Shown: positions 1 through 9,624, counted from the stretch's first letter. The stretch: DNA of 39,534 bases from Rhizobium sp. Q54 (GCA_945870035.1 CAMBQQ010000032.1:1-39534), one strand, 5' to 3'. Made by a program: numbers and translations. The notes: generated from the letters alone by a model not told the origin.

Positions 1-129
1 AGGGAAAAGGCAGCTTGTGCCACCCTCAACAGGACGCCGGGTGCATACGGCGGAGCCGCACCGGCGTCAGATCATCTGCCAATTGCCCGCCGATCCGCGC
101 GGGCTAACGATCACGCAGCAAAAACGCTA

Positions 130-849
130 TTGTTCGAGGTGCCCATATGCTTTGTCGGCATTGGGCAACCCTCCGCCGCCTGCAACCTGGCGCGGCTGAC
201 GCATGCGCCGGACATCACGCTGATCTATGAATCCGGCACGCTCGCCACCAAGCCGACCGTGCTGCCTTTGTCGATAGGCGACGGCGAATTGTGCGACACC
301 GCGCTGACGACCGTGTCGGTGCCGGAGATGTTCCGCTACTGGCTGCAAGGCGGCCGCATCAAGGTGGGCTTCCTCGGCGGCGCGCAGATCGACAAGTTCG
401 CCAACCTCAACACGACGGTGGTCGGCCCTTACGACAAGCCGAAAGTGCGCCTGCCCGGCGGCGGCGGCGCCCCGGAGATCGCGACGTCATGCGGCGAGAT
501 TTTCATTATCATGGCGCAGGGCAAGCGCTCCTTCGTCGAGAAGCTCGATTTCGTTACGTCGATCGGTCACGTTTCGGGCGGCGACTCGCGCCAGAAGCTC
601 GGCGTCAAGACCAAGGGCCCGACCAGGTTGATCACCGACATGGCGGTGTGGGCGCCCGATCCGGAGACCAAGGAGATGACCGTCGTTTCGATCCATCCGG
701 GCGTCACCCGCGAGCAGATCCAGGAAAACACCGGCTGGACGGTGAAGTTCGCCGCCAAGGTCGAAGAGACCCCGGCGCCGACGGCGAAAGAACTTGAGGT
801 GCTGCGCGAACTGCACGCGCGCACCAACAAGGCGCATGCGGCGGCATAA
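130..849 (+). CDS. CoA-transferase beta subunit (3-oxoadipate/glutaconate CoA-transferase type), 5' end unresolved
   Basis: Small (beta) subunit of a two-subunit family I CoA-transferase, probably moving CoA from succinyl-CoA to 3-oxoadipate, since pcaF, pcaH and pcaG follow on the same strand. The body is typical of the family found in actinobacterial and rhizobial pca clusters: CFVGIG with the [15 protein letters not shown] stretch, then YESG, the [10 protein letters not shown] segment, [10 protein letters not shown] and a glycine-rich [12 protein letters not shown] loop. The alpha subunit would lie left of the window. Similarity starts only at about base 145. The ~20 residues that normally precede CFVGIG are not recognisable, and the frame is open to base 1 without an ATG or GTG. 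The TTG at 130 is therefore only a nominal start. The gene may run off the edge or be 5'-rearranged. Stop to pcaF start is 11 bases, so it is co-transcribed. Function is likely; exact substrate is inferred from context. Confidence 0.8.
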   Translation: MFEVPICFVGIGQPSAACNLARLTHAPDITLIYESGTLATKPTVLPLSIGDGELCDTALTTVSVPEMFRYWLQGGRIKVGFLGGAQIDKFANLNTTVVGPYDKPKVRLPGGGGAPEIATSCGEIFIIMAQGKRSFVEKLDFVTSIGHVSGGDSRQKLGVKTKGPTRLITDMAVWAPDPETKEMTVVSIHPGVTREQIQENTGWTVKFAAKVEETPAPTAKELEVLRELHARTNKAHAAA

Positions 850-860
850 AGGAAAACAGT

Positions 861-2066
<1,206 letters not shown>

Positions 2067-2084
2067 TAATAAGGACGAATACAA

Positions 2085-2792
2085 ATGTCGCTGATCTATC
2101 CCAAACAAAGCCTTGAGGCGTTCCCGAAACACCTCTCGCCTGGCTACAAGAGTACGATCAAGCGCTCGCCGTCGAAGCCGCTGATGATCGTGCCGCATAC
2201 TTTGTCGGAGCTGACCGGCCCGGTTTACGGCCATGACGCCATCCAGGAAAACGACAACGACCTGACCAAGCAGCACAAAGGCGAGCCGCTCGGCGAGCGT
2301 ATCATTGTGCATGGCCAGGTTCTCGACGAGGACAAGAGGCCGGTACCCAATGCTCTGGTCGAGCTCTGGCAGGCCAATGCCTGCGGCCGCTATGTCCACA
2401 ACGTCGACCAGCATCCGGCGCCGCTCGATCCGAATTTCACCGGGGCCGGCCGCACCGTCACCGACGACAAGGGCTATTACAAATTCATCACCGTGAAACC
2501 GGGTGCCTATCCGTGGGGCAATCACCACAATGCCTGGCGTCCGAACCACATCCACTTCTCGGTGTTCGGCCACTCGTTCCTGTCGCGGCTGGTCACGCAG
2601 ATGTATTTCCCCGGCGACTATCTTTTCCCCTACGATCCGATTTTCAATTCGGTGCTGGATGAAAAGGCGCGGGCGCGCATGATTGCGACTTTCGATCTCG
2701 AGAACACCGTGCCGGATTGGGCGCTGGCGTTCCGCTTCGACATCGTGCTGCGCGGCCGCGAAGCGACCCCGCTCGACAACGACGAACACTAG
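2085..2792 (+). CDS. pcaH: protocatechuate 3,4-dioxygenase beta subunit
   Basis: Iron-carrying beta subunit (235 aa) of protocatechuate 3,4-dioxygenase, which opens the protocatechuate ring between the two hydroxyls to give 3-carboxy-cis,cis-muconate. The four non-haem Fe(III) ligands are visible with family spacing: Tyr103 (GRYVH), Tyr142 (GAYPW), His155 and His157 (NHIHFS). They are offset by a constant five residues from the Pseudomonas putida numbers as I recall them. The N-terminal helical part and the LVELWQANACGRY beta-sandwich strand are also typical. An AAGGA-type ribosome site precedes the ATG. pcaG follows after 14 bases, as expected for an obligate alpha/beta pair. Confidence 0.96.
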   Translation: MSLIYPKQSLEAFPKHLSPGYKSTIKRSPSKPLMIVPHTLSELTGPVYGHDAIQENDNDLTKQHKGEPLGERIIVHGQVLDEDKRPVPNALVELWQANACGRYVHNVDQHPAPLDPNFTGAGRTVTDDKGYYKFITVKPGAYPWGNHHNAWRPNHIHFSVFGHSFLSRLVTQMYFPGDYLFPYDPIFNSVLDEKARARMIATFDLENTVPDWALAFRFDIVLRGREATPLDNDEH

Positions 2793-2806
2793 GACCGGAC
2801 CAAAAA

Positions 2807-3418
2807 ATGTCGGAAATCACGCCCTCACAGACCGTCGGTCCGTTCTTCGCCTATGGGCTCACGCCCAAAGGCCGCTGCGACTGGGATCCGAACGGCAGCT
2901 ACTCGTGGAAGAATACGGTCGAATCCAACCTGGTCACGCCGGATGCCTCAGGCACCCGCATTCGCATCGAAGGCATCGTCTATGACGGCGACAACCTGCC
3001 GATCAACGACTGCATGATCGAGATCTGGCAGGCCGATAGTCAGGGCCGCTATGCCAGCCCGCGCGCGGGCGCTGCGTCCAACACGCAGTTCAAGGGCTTC
3101 GGCCGTTCCGCCACCGACAAGGCCGGGGTGTTTGCCTTCGACACCATCAAGCCGGGGCAGGTCGCAGGTCCCGGCGGCAAGCCGCAGGCCCCGCACATTG
3201 TCGTCTGCATTTACTCGCGCGGCATGATTCGGCAGGTCTATACGCGGCTCTACTTCGCCGACGAAGCGGCCAATGCCGCCGATCCGATCCTGTCGATGGT
3301 GCCTGCCGACCGGCGGAAAACCCTCATTGCCCACAAACAGTCGGGCACCGATCCGGCGCTGTACCGCTTCGACATCCGCGTTCAGGGCGGCGACGAGACG
3401 GTGTTTTTCGATATCTAG
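2807..3418 (+). CDS. pcaG: protocatechuate 3,4-dioxygenase alpha subunit
   Basis: Alpha subunit (203 aa) that pairs with PcaH. It has the same intradiol-dioxygenase beta-sandwich (CMIEIWQADSQGRY near 69-82) but no His-x-His iron pair, as normal for alpha subunits, which shape the active-site entrance without binding iron. The first residues MSEITPSQTVGPFFAYGL are the typical PcaG start, so the ATG at 2807 was chosen over a longer open frame that would overlap pcaH. It is the last gene of the pca run and is followed within 30 bases by a strong hairpin terminator. pcaB, pcaC, pcaD and a pcaQ-type regulator are not in the window. Confidence 0.95.
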   Translation: MSEITPSQTVGPFFAYGLTPKGRCDWDPNGSYSWKNTVESNLVTPDASGTRIRIEGIVYDGDNLPINDCMIEIWQADSQGRYASPRAGAASNTQFKGFGRSATDKAGVFAFDTIKPGQVAGPGGKPQAPHIVVCIYSRGMIRQVYTRLYFADEAANAADPILSMVPADRRKTLIAHKQSGTDPALYRFDIRVQGGDETVFFDI

Positions 3419-3445
3419 CGGCGGTTTTTTTGATCGCGACATCAC

Positions 3446-3478
3446 GGCGGCCAGCCACATGCTGGCCGCCTTTTCTTT
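3446..3478 (+). terminator. rho-independent terminator after pcaG
   Basis: A perfect 10-bp stem (GGCGGCCAGC at 3446-3455 with GCTGGCCGCC at 3461-3470), a 5-base loop CACAT, and TTTTCTTT straight after. It separates the pca operon from the methyl-transfer block. Confidence 0.88.
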
Positions 3479-3619
3479 GCCCACAATTGCCCACGAAACT
3501 GGGCCATTTCTGCCCACCATCACCCGCCGGCGTAGGGCGCTTTTTATTCTCTTAAACCATAAAATGCTGATATATATAGTTATTTAGCGCAGTGGGCTTT
3601 GCCCACACGTTTTGCCCAA
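3479..3619 (+). promoter_or_regulatory. promoter with repeated GCCCAC operator-like motifs
   Basis: The 302-base gap between pcaG and the methyltransferase gene holds six copies of a GCCCA core: GCCCAC at 3479, 3489 and 3512, GTGGGC at 3592, GCCCAC at 3601 and GCCCAA at 3614, plus a TGGGC at 3500. The 3592-3606 pair is a perfect dyad, GTGGGC-TTT-GCCCAC. Between the two groups lies an AT-rich stretch with a good sigma-70-like pair: TTAAAC at 3552-3557, 17 bases, then TATAGT at 3575-3580. This predicts a start near 3587, so the dyad would lie just downstream of it. A repressor-operator arrangement is inference; the regulator is unknown. Confidence 0.5.
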
Positions 3620-3720
3620 CTTTCTCGATGACATTTTGTGGTTGACGAAAAATCCTACGCTTGGTTCGCTGTGCAAGCGCGACGGCCTTCAGAGCCAGCA
3701 AAAAAGCGCGAGGAAACGTC

Positions 3721-5130
3721 ATGAACGAGGTCATCCTTCAGGAGATCAGCGAATTCTGCCGTCAGCGCGGCCTAGCCGAATCCACCTTCGGACGTCGCGC
3801 CGTCAATGACGGCAAACTCGCCAGCCGGCTGCGCAATGGCGGCCGCATCACCACCGACACGCTGGATCGCATCCGCGCCTTCATGTCGCAAAGCGACGAG
3901 GGCGCGCCGGCGCGCCGCCGCGTTCTGTTCGACGCGCCACCGGCGCAATCCCTTCCCGTTATCAAACCGCAGGCGCCGCCAATGGCCACCAACCAGACGG
4001 ATGACGATCCGCAACGCAATTTCCGTTTCTTCGACAACCGCCAGAAATATCTGCTGTTCGTGAATACGTGCAGCGAAAAATGGGAAGTCGCCCAGCGCGT
4101 CAGCCTCGAACTCGGCAATATTCACCCACGGCCGCCGGCGGTGCGCGTCTTCGATGCCGGCGTTGGCGACGGCAGCGTGCTGGCCCGCGTCATGCGCTCG
4201 ATGCACGACAAGTTTCCGACCATGCCGCATTACATCGTCGGCAAGGAAATCAGCCTCGAGGACGTGCGCCTCACCTTGCACAAAATGGCCGACCGTTTCG
4301 TCGAGCATCCTTCCACCGTTCTGGTGCTGACCAATCTTGCCTACGCCGAAGCGCCGTGGCTGGCGGCCAAGTCGCTGCATGCCGCCACCAGCATGATCTG
4401 GAAAGAAGTCGCGATGGACGGTGGCACCGCCCATACGTTCGAAGAGCAGATCACCGCGCTCGAACCGTTCCTGGCCGAAAGTTGGAAGGCCAAGGTGTCG
4501 CCGAAGAGCGGCAACCCGGTCTATGAGCGCCCGGTCGTGCTGGTGATCTACCGCAACGACCACCGCTTTTTGCTCGACCAGGTGATCCCGAAGCCGGGCG
4601 GCACCGTCGCCGACTACGATCTGGTCATTGCCTCGCAGCCATATCGCGCCCGCGCCTCGCTCGAATTCAAGGCCAAGCGCGTGCTGGCGCCGTTGGCTAA
4701 AGCGCTCGGCCCGGGCGGCCGCATGATTGCGATCCAGTCTTATGGCCACGACCCGGCGATGGAGATCATCCACAAGGTCTGGCCGGAGGACAATCCGTTC
4801 ACGCACAGCCGCCACGATCTGCTCAAGGCGACCAAGGTTGAACTGGGCTCTGCGGCGCGCGACATGAATTTCAATGCCTATTCCGACCAGCGCTCGCTGT
4901 TCAAATACGAGATGCACACGCTGCCGTCGGAAGTGTCGTCGTCGATCGGGACGTCCACGTTGATGGCGGCGTGGAACGCCGCGGTTTACGTGGCGCAGGT
5001 CGAGGACGACCGGCTCTCCGACGTCAACAGCGACCGGCGCTTTATCGATGCGACACGCGACACGCTGCAAGAGCACGGCGGCTTGTGGTTCTACGACGAA
5101 TCCTTCGTGATCTCGCGCCGGCGGGAATAG
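3721..5130 (+). CDS. SAM-dependent methyltransferase-like protein with HTH-like N-terminus
   Basis: Protein of 469 aa. Residues 1-60 form a small helical region (SEFCRQRGLAESTFGRRA, then LASRLRNGGRITTDTLDRIRAFM) resembling short helix-turn-helix segments common in Rhizobiales proteins. A Pro/Gln-rich linker of ~30 residues follows. From about 100 on there is a Rossmann methyltransferase core with motif I VFDAGVGDG at 143-151 and ALGPGGRMIAIQSYG near 335-350, typical of class I SAM-dependent enzymes. The substrate cannot be read from sequence. The ATG at 3721 follows a GAGGAAAC ribosome site; an upstream in-frame start at 3661 lacks one. The MTHFR-like gene begins 23 bases after the stop, so this is the first gene of the one-carbon operon. 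The protein could methylate a small molecule, regulate the operon, or both. Confidence 0.7.
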   Translation: MNEVILQEISEFCRQRGLAESTFGRRAVNDGKLASRLRNGGRITTDTLDRIRAFMSQSDEGAPARRRVLFDAPPAQSLPVIKPQAPPMATNQTDDDPQRNFRFFDNRQKYLLFVNTCSEKWEVAQRVSLELGNIHPRPPAVRVFDAGVGDGSVLARVMRSMHDKFPTMPHYIVGKEISLEDVRLTLHKMADRFVEHPSTVLVLTNLAYAEAPWLAAKSLHAATSMIWKEVAMDGGTAHTFEEQITALEPFLAESWKAKVSPKSGNPVYERPVVLVIYRNDHRFLLDQVIPKPGGTVADYDLVIASQPYRARASLEFKAKRVLAPLAKALGPGGRMIAIQSYGHDPAMEIIHKVWPEDNPFTHSRHDLLKATKVELGSAARDMNFNAYSDQRSLFKYEMHTLPSEVSSSIGTSTLMAAWNAAVYVAQVEDDRLSDVNSDRRFIDATRDTLQEHGGLWFYDESFVISRRRE

Positions 5131-5153
5131 GCCATGATGCCGGGTGAATTGTC

Positions 5154-6035
5154 GTGAACGACAATCGCAAGCCCTTTGCCGCGGCGTTCTCGATCGAGGC
5201 GACGCGCCCGCGCCAGGCCGAGATCGCGGCGCTGGCCGGGGCGCTGAAGCCGGGCACGGCGGTTTATCTGTCCGCGGTGCCGAACATGGATGCCGCCGAA
5301 TTGGTCGACGCCGCCGCGCGTCTGCGCAAGGCAGGCCTTGAGCCGATCGCGCATATCGCGGCGCGCCGCTTCGCCAGCGTCGGTCAATTAAACGAATTGC
5401 TGAAGGCGCTGCGCGGCGAGGCCGCCATGCGGCAATTGCTGGTGATCGGCGGCGACATCGAGCCGGGCGGTCCCTTCGCCGATGCGCTGGCGGTAATCCA
5501 GAAAGCCGGCCTGCGCGACTTGGGCTTTGACGAGATCGGCATCGCCGCCCATCCGGAAGGCCATGCCATCATTCCGCCGGGCCGTCTCGAAGCGGCCCTC
5601 GACGAGAAAATCGCCAGCGCCACGGCGCAGGGCCTGCGCACCCACATCGTGAGCCAGTTTTCCTTTTCGCCGGACCGCGTGCTGACCTGGCTCCGCCACT
5701 TGCGGGCCTGCGGCATTGCCGCACCGGTCAAGGTCGGCATGGCCGGCCCGACCAGCGTGCCGGCCCTGTTGCGCTATGCCAAGCGCTGCGGCGTTGCAGC
5801 GTCCTTGCGCGGCCTGGTGTCCGGCGTCGGCGCCGGCCTGGTCGGCCAGATCACCACCGGGACGGTGGGGCCCGGCCGCCTGATCGAGGCGCTGGCGCAG
5901 GCCGATAATTTGGGCGATATCGCGCCGCATTATTTTTCGTTCGGCGGGGTGGTTGAAACCGCATGCTACGCATGCGACGCGGCACGCGGGACGCAACAAT
6001 CCAGCCGTGCTATGGCACGTCCCAACAGCGCCTGA
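5154..6035 (+). CDS. divergent methylenetetrahydrofolate reductase family protein
   Basis: Protein of 293 aa with the MetF/MTHFR barrel pattern: N-terminal AFSIEATRP with a Glu at 15 in the usual catalytic-Glu position, LLVIGGDIEPGGPF near 95-108, the DEIGIAAHPEGH segment, FSFSPDRVLTWLRHLRACGI, and a C-terminal PHYFSFGGVVETA. MTHFR interconverts 5,10-methylene- and 5-methyl-tetrahydrofolate using FAD. The family resemblance is clear, but the sequence is far from housekeeping MetF, for example lacking the usual FFPP after the Glu. Combined with the four MetE-like neighbours, this suggests a dedicated catabolic enzyme, possibly oxidising methyl-THF. The start is GTG at 5154; upstream ATGs at 5134 and 5137 hit a stop at once. 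The C-terminus ends in an unstructured Arg/Ser-rich tail. Confidence 0.82.
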   Translation: MNDNRKPFAAAFSIEATRPRQAEIAALAGALKPGTAVYLSAVPNMDAAELVDAAARLRKAGLEPIAHIAARRFASVGQLNELLKALRGEAAMRQLLVIGGDIEPGGPFADALAVIQKAGLRDLGFDEIGIAAHPEGHAIIPPGRLEAALDEKIASATAQGLRTHIVSQFSFSPDRVLTWLRHLRACGIAAPVKVGMAGPTSVPALLRYAKRCGVAASLRGLVSGVGAGLVGQITTGTVGPGRLIEALAQADNLGDIAPHYFSFGGVVETACYACDAARGTQQSSRAMARPNSA

Positions 6036-6118
6036 CCCGGCGGCCGCCCGGCCTTTTCGGACGTCGCGCGCCCTTGAAAATCACGCCCGCCGCCATGGCG
6101 GGTCCCATGGAGGAAACG

Positions 6119-7231
6119 ATGAGCCAGCGTACCAAGCCGCCCTTCCGCGCCGACCAGGTCGGCAGCATCCTGCGGACCAAGGCCATTCATGACGCCCGCG
6201 AAAAGCACGAAAAGGGCGAAATCACCGGCACGAAATTGAAGGAAATCGAGGACGCGGAAATCGTCAAGGTCATCAAGAAGCAGGAAGACGTCGGGCTGGA
6301 AGCCATCACCGACGGCGAGTACCGCCGCTCGTTCTGGCATTACGATTTCTACGGCATGCTGGACGGCGTCGATGTCGTGAAGGCCGACCACGGCATCCAG
6401 TTCCAGGGCATGCAGACCCAGATGAAGGTGCTCAAGGTCACCGGCAAGATCGGCTTCTCGAAGAACCATCCGATGCTGGAGCACTTCACGTTCCTGAAGA
6501 AGCACGTCACCAAGACGCCGAAGATGTGCATTCCGTCGCCGACGGTGATGCACTTCCGCCTCGAGCCGGGTTCGGTCGCGGCGTCCGCCTATGCAAACCG
6601 CGATGCGATTTTCGACGATCTCGCCATTGCCTATCAGGACGCGATCAAGGCGTTCTACGCCGCCGGCTGCCGCTATTTGCAGTTCGACGACACCGCCTGG
6701 GCCTATCTCTGCTCCGAGGTTGAGCTGAAGAAGGCGCGTGAGCGCGGCCTCGATGTCGATCATCTTCAGGACACCTACACCAAGTGCATCAACAAGGCGC
6801 TTGAGGCCAAGCCCGCCGACATGGTCATCACCACGCATGTCTGCCGCGGCAACTTCCGCTCCACCTTCATCTCGTCGGGCGGCTACGAGCCGGTGGCCGA
6901 GAGCCTATTGGCCAAGTGCAACTACGACGGCTACTTCCTCGAATATGACACCGACCGCGCCGGCGGTTTCGAGCCGCTGCGTTTCCTGCCGAAGGGCAAC
7001 AAGATCGTCGTCTTGGGCCTTGTCAGCTCGAAGGTCGGCGCGCTCGAGCCGGTCGAAGACATCAAGAAGCGCATCAAGGAAGCCGAGAAGTTCGTCGCGC
7101 TCGAGCAGCTCGCGTTGTCGCCGCAGTGCGGCTTTGCCTCGACCGAGGAAGGCAACGTGCTGGCCGAGGACGAGCAGTGGGCCAAGCTGAAGGAGATCGT
7201 CGCGATCTCGAAGGATGTTTGGGGGAAGTAG
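6119..7231 (+). CDS. MetE C-terminal-domain family methyltransferase, paralogue 1
   Basis: Protein of 370 aa equal to the C-terminal catalytic barrel of cobalamin-independent methionine synthase without the N-terminal half. Zinc ligands typical of the family are present: His240 and Cys242 (THVCRGN), Glu275 (FLEYD) and Cys337 (SPQCGF). The MetE substrate-amine loop IDEPA is replaced by QFDDTAW (Asp190). The N-terminal FRADQVGS is shared with the next three genes. The family includes MetE, folate-independent core methionine synthases and epoxyalkane:coenzyme M transferase, so a zinc-thiolate methyl or alkyl transfer is expected but donor and acceptor are unknown. The ATG at 6119 has GGAGGAAACG in front; longer open frames overlap the MTHFR gene. 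The gap to the MTHFR stop is 83 bases. This copy is the most divergent of the four. Confidence 0.85.
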   Translation: MSQRTKPPFRADQVGSILRTKAIHDAREKHEKGEITGTKLKEIEDAEIVKVIKKQEDVGLEAITDGEYRRSFWHYDFYGMLDGVDVVKADHGIQFQGMQTQMKVLKVTGKIGFSKNHPMLEHFTFLKKHVTKTPKMCIPSPTVMHFRLEPGSVAASAYANRDAIFDDLAIAYQDAIKAFYAAGCRYLQFDDTAWAYLCSEVELKKARERGLDVDHLQDTYTKCINKALEAKPADMVITTHVCRGNFRSTFISSGGYEPVAESLLAKCNYDGYFLEYDTDRAGGFEPLRFLPKGNKIVVLGLVSSKVGALEPVEDIKKRIKEAEKFVALEQLALSPQCGFASTEEGNVLAEDEQWAKLKEIVAISKDVWGK

Positions 7232-7240
7232 CTTCCTCTT

Positions 7241-7384
7241 CCCTCTCCCCGCGTGCGGGGAGAGGGTGGCGAGCGGCAAAGCCGCTAGCCGGGTGAGGGG
7301 CTGATTGATATGAGGCTGCCCCTCACCCGACCCGCCTCCGCTCACGCTTCGGCGGGCCGACCTCTCCCCGTAAACGGGGAGAGG
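7241..7384. repeat. rhizobial palindromic intergenic element (three hairpins)
   Basis: Fills the gap between MetE-like copies 1 and 2. Three inverted pairs: CCCTCTCCCCGC/GCGGGGAGAGGG (7241-7252/7255-7266), GGGTGAGGGGC/GCCCCTCACCC (7291-7301/7318-7328) and CCTCTCCCCGT/ACGGGGAGAGG (7361-7371/7374-7384). Such CTCTCCCC/CCTCACCC elements are common between rhizobial genes. They may attenuate transcription or protect mRNA 3' ends. Confidence 0.8.
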
Positions 7385-7409
7385 TAAAGAAAAATCCAGG
7401 GAGTGATCA

Positions 7410-8513
7410 ATGCCGCAACGCACGTCGCCGCCATTCCGCGCCGATCATGTCGGCAGTCTGTTGCGTCCTGCCGCGTTGAAAGCCGCCCGCGCCCAGCATG
7501 CCGCGGGCGGCATCGATGCCGCCACGCTCAAGGCCGTCGAAGACCGCGAAATCGTCAAGGTCATCAAGAAGCAGGAAGAGATCGGCCTGCAACTGGCCAC
7601 CGACGGTGAATTCCGCCGTTCGTGGTGGCATTTCGATTTCTTCCGCGGCCTGCAAGGCGTCGACTTCGTCGCCGCGCCGCCGATCAAATTCCACGGCGTC
7701 GAGACCAAGAGCGAAGCGGTGAAGATCAACCGCAAGGTCGATTTTGCCGGGCACCCGCATCTCGACCACTTCAAATTTCTGAAAGCCAATTGCGCCGTCA
7801 CGCCGAAAATGACGATCCCGGCGCCGTCGACATTCCACTTCCGGCATGGCCGGGCGATGATCAGCAAGGATGTCTATCCCGATCTCGACGTCTTCTTCGA
7901 CGATGTCGGCCGCACCTGGCAGAAGGCGATCCGCGCCTTTTACGACGCCGGCTGCCGCTATCTGCAACTCGACGACACTGCCTGGGCGATGATGTGCGAT
8001 CCGAAGGAGCGCGAGGGTTCCAAAGCGCGCGGCGATGATCCCGACGCGCTGCCGGAAATCTATGCGCGCGTCACCAATGCCGCGCTCAAGGACAAGCCGG
8101 CCGACATGGCGGTGACGATGCATTCCTGCCGCGGCAATTTTCGTTCGACCTGGATCGCGCAAGGCGGCTACGAATTCGTCGCCGAGCAATTGCTCGGCAA
8201 CACGAATCTCGACGGTTATTTCCTCGAATACGATTCCGACCGCGCCGGCGGCTTCGAGCCGCTGCGTTTCTTCCCCAAAGGCAACAAGCAGCTCGTGCTT
8301 GGGCTGGTGACGTCAAAGAGCGGCACGCTCGAATCCAAAGACGACATCAAGCGCCGCATCGACCAGGCGACGAAATATGTCGCGCTCGACCAGCTTTGCC
8401 TGTCGCCTCAATGCGGTTTTTCCTCGACCGAGGAAGGCAATGTGCTGGCCGAGGACGAGCAGTGGGCCAAGCTGCGCATGATCGTCGAACTGTCAAAGGA
8501 AATCTGGAAGTAA
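7410..8513 (+). CDS. MetE C-terminal-domain family methyltransferase, paralogue 2
   Basis: Protein of 367 aa, second of the tandem set. Zinc ligands His238 and Cys240 (MHSCRGNF), Glu273 (FLEYD) and Cys335 (SPQCGF); Asp188 in QLDDTAW. It shares with copy 1 the DDTAW loop and the GYFLEYD-DRAGG segment, and with copies 2-4 the FRADHVGSLLRPAALK N-terminus. No MetE N-terminal domain is present. The ATG at 7410 follows a CCAGGGAGTGATCA ribosome region directly downstream of the palindromic element. Its stop overlaps the start of copy 3 by one base (TAATG), so copies 2 and 3 are translationally coupled. The reaction is expected to be zinc-dependent methyl transfer between a methyl donor (methyl-folate or another compound) and a thiol; the real substrates are not known. 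Confidence 0.85.
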   Translation: MPQRTSPPFRADHVGSLLRPAALKAARAQHAAGGIDAATLKAVEDREIVKVIKKQEEIGLQLATDGEFRRSWWHFDFFRGLQGVDFVAAPPIKFHGVETKSEAVKINRKVDFAGHPHLDHFKFLKANCAVTPKMTIPAPSTFHFRHGRAMISKDVYPDLDVFFDDVGRTWQKAIRAFYDAGCRYLQLDDTAWAMMCDPKEREGSKARGDDPDALPEIYARVTNAALKDKPADMAVTMHSCRGNFRSTWIAQGGYEFVAEQLLGNTNLDGYFLEYDSDRAGGFEPLRFFPKGNKQLVLGLVTSKSGTLESKDDIKRRIDQATKYVALDQLCLSPQCGFSSTEEGNVLAEDEQWAKLRMIVELSKEIWK

Positions 8514-9619
8514 TGACCCTTCGCGCCACACCGCCGTTTCGTGCCGACCATGTCGGCAGTCTGCTCCGCCCCGCCGCGCTGAAACAGGCCCGTGCCCAGC
8601 GCGAGAAAGGCGAGATCACCGCCGAGGCGCTGAAAACGATAGAAGACCGCGAGATCGTCGCCGTCATCAAGAAGCAGGAAGACGTCGGGCTCAAGTCCAT
8701 CACCGATGGTGAATTCCGCCGTGCCTTCTGGAACTACGATTTTCTGGGCGAGCTCGACGGCGCCGAAGCCTATCTCGGCGAACGCAAGATCAAGTTCGAA
8801 GGCGTCAATCCGCGGCCGATGATGATGCGGGTGACGGGCAAGCTCGGCACGTTCAGCGGCCATTCGATGCTCGAGCATTTCAGGTTCCTGAAAGAGCACA
8901 CACGCGCGACGCCGAAGATGACGATCCCGTCGCCGTCCAGCATGCATTTCCGCTATGGCCGCGACGCCGTGCCGGCGAGCATCTATCCCGACATGAGCGA
9001 TTTCTACCGCGATCTCGGCGCGACCTATCGCCAGGCCGTGCGCGCTTTCGCAGATGTGGGTTGCCGCTATTTGCAACTCGACGAAGTGAACTTCACGTAT
9101 CTGTGCGATCCGAAATTGCGCGAGCAGGTCGCCAGTCGCGGTGACGATCCTGACAAACTGCCGCTGATCTATGCCGACATGATCAATGCGGCGATTTCGG
9201 ATATTCCCGCCGACATGGCGATCACCATGCATTTGTGCCGCGGAAATTTCCAATCCACATTCGTGGCTTCGGGTGGCTACGAGCCGGTCGCGGAAATCCT
9301 GTTTAACAAAATCAATGTGCGCGGCTACTTCATGGAATACGATTCGGCGCGCGCCGGCGGTTTCGAGCCGCTGCGTTTCGTGCCGAAAGGCAAGACGGTG
9401 GTGCTGGGACTGGTCACGTCGAAATCGGGCAAGCTCGAGTCGAAGGATGAGCTCAAGCGCCGCATCGACGAGGCGGCGAAATTCATTCCGCTCGAGCAGC
9501 TTTGCCTGTCGCCCCAGTGCGGCTTTGCCTCGACCGAGGAGGGCAACATCCTCGCCGAGGACGAGCAATGGGCCAAGCTGCGCATGATCGTGGAGTTGAG
9601 TGAGGAAGTTTGGGGCTGA
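8513..9619 (+). CDS. MetE C-terminal-domain family methyltransferase, paralogue 3
   Basis: Protein of 368 aa. Zinc ligands His240 and Cys242 (MHLCRGNF), Glu275 (FMEYD) and Cys336 (SPQCGF). Here the substrate loop reads QLDEVNF (Asp190, Glu191), nearer to the MetE LDEP pattern than copies 1 and 2. The ILFNKINV and FMEYD-ARAGG segments are shared with copy 4, so 3 and 4 form one sub-pair. The ATG at 8513 overlaps the preceding stop by one base. A longer in-frame extension (to 8396) lies wholly inside copy 2 and was rejected. As with its neighbours, the homologous domain in MetE transfers a methyl group to homocysteine; the native acceptor here is unproven. Confidence 0.85.
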   Translation: MTLRATPPFRADHVGSLLRPAALKQARAQREKGEITAEALKTIEDREIVAVIKKQEDVGLKSITDGEFRRAFWNYDFLGELDGAEAYLGERKIKFEGVNPRPMMMRVTGKLGTFSGHSMLEHFRFLKEHTRATPKMTIPSPSSMHFRYGRDAVPASIYPDMSDFYRDLGATYRQAVRAFADVGCRYLQLDEVNFTYLCDPKLREQVASRGDDPDKLPLIYADMINAAISDIPADMAITMHLCRGNFQSTFVASGGYEPVAEILFNKINVRGYFMEYDSARAGGFEPLRFVPKGKTVVLGLVTSKSGKLESKDELKRRIDEAAKFIPLEQLCLSPQCGFASTEEGNILAEDEQWAKLRMIVELSEEVWG

Positions 9620-9624
9620 TGTTT

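Noticed and set aside
3587-3720. SAM or SAH riboswitch ahead of the methyl-transfer operon
   Set aside because: The ~130-base leader lacks the conserved cores of SAM-II and SAH riboswitches that I know; only the GCCCAC motifs stand out.
3772-5076. 434-codon minus-strand frame opposite the methyltransferase
   Set aside because: Antisense shadow with no recognisable motif; the plus strand has a full SAM motif and ribosome site.
8408-9568. 386-codon minus-strand frame opposite MetE-like copy 3
   Set aside because: Similar shadows appear opposite all four paralogues because the sense sequence is repeated; no independent support.
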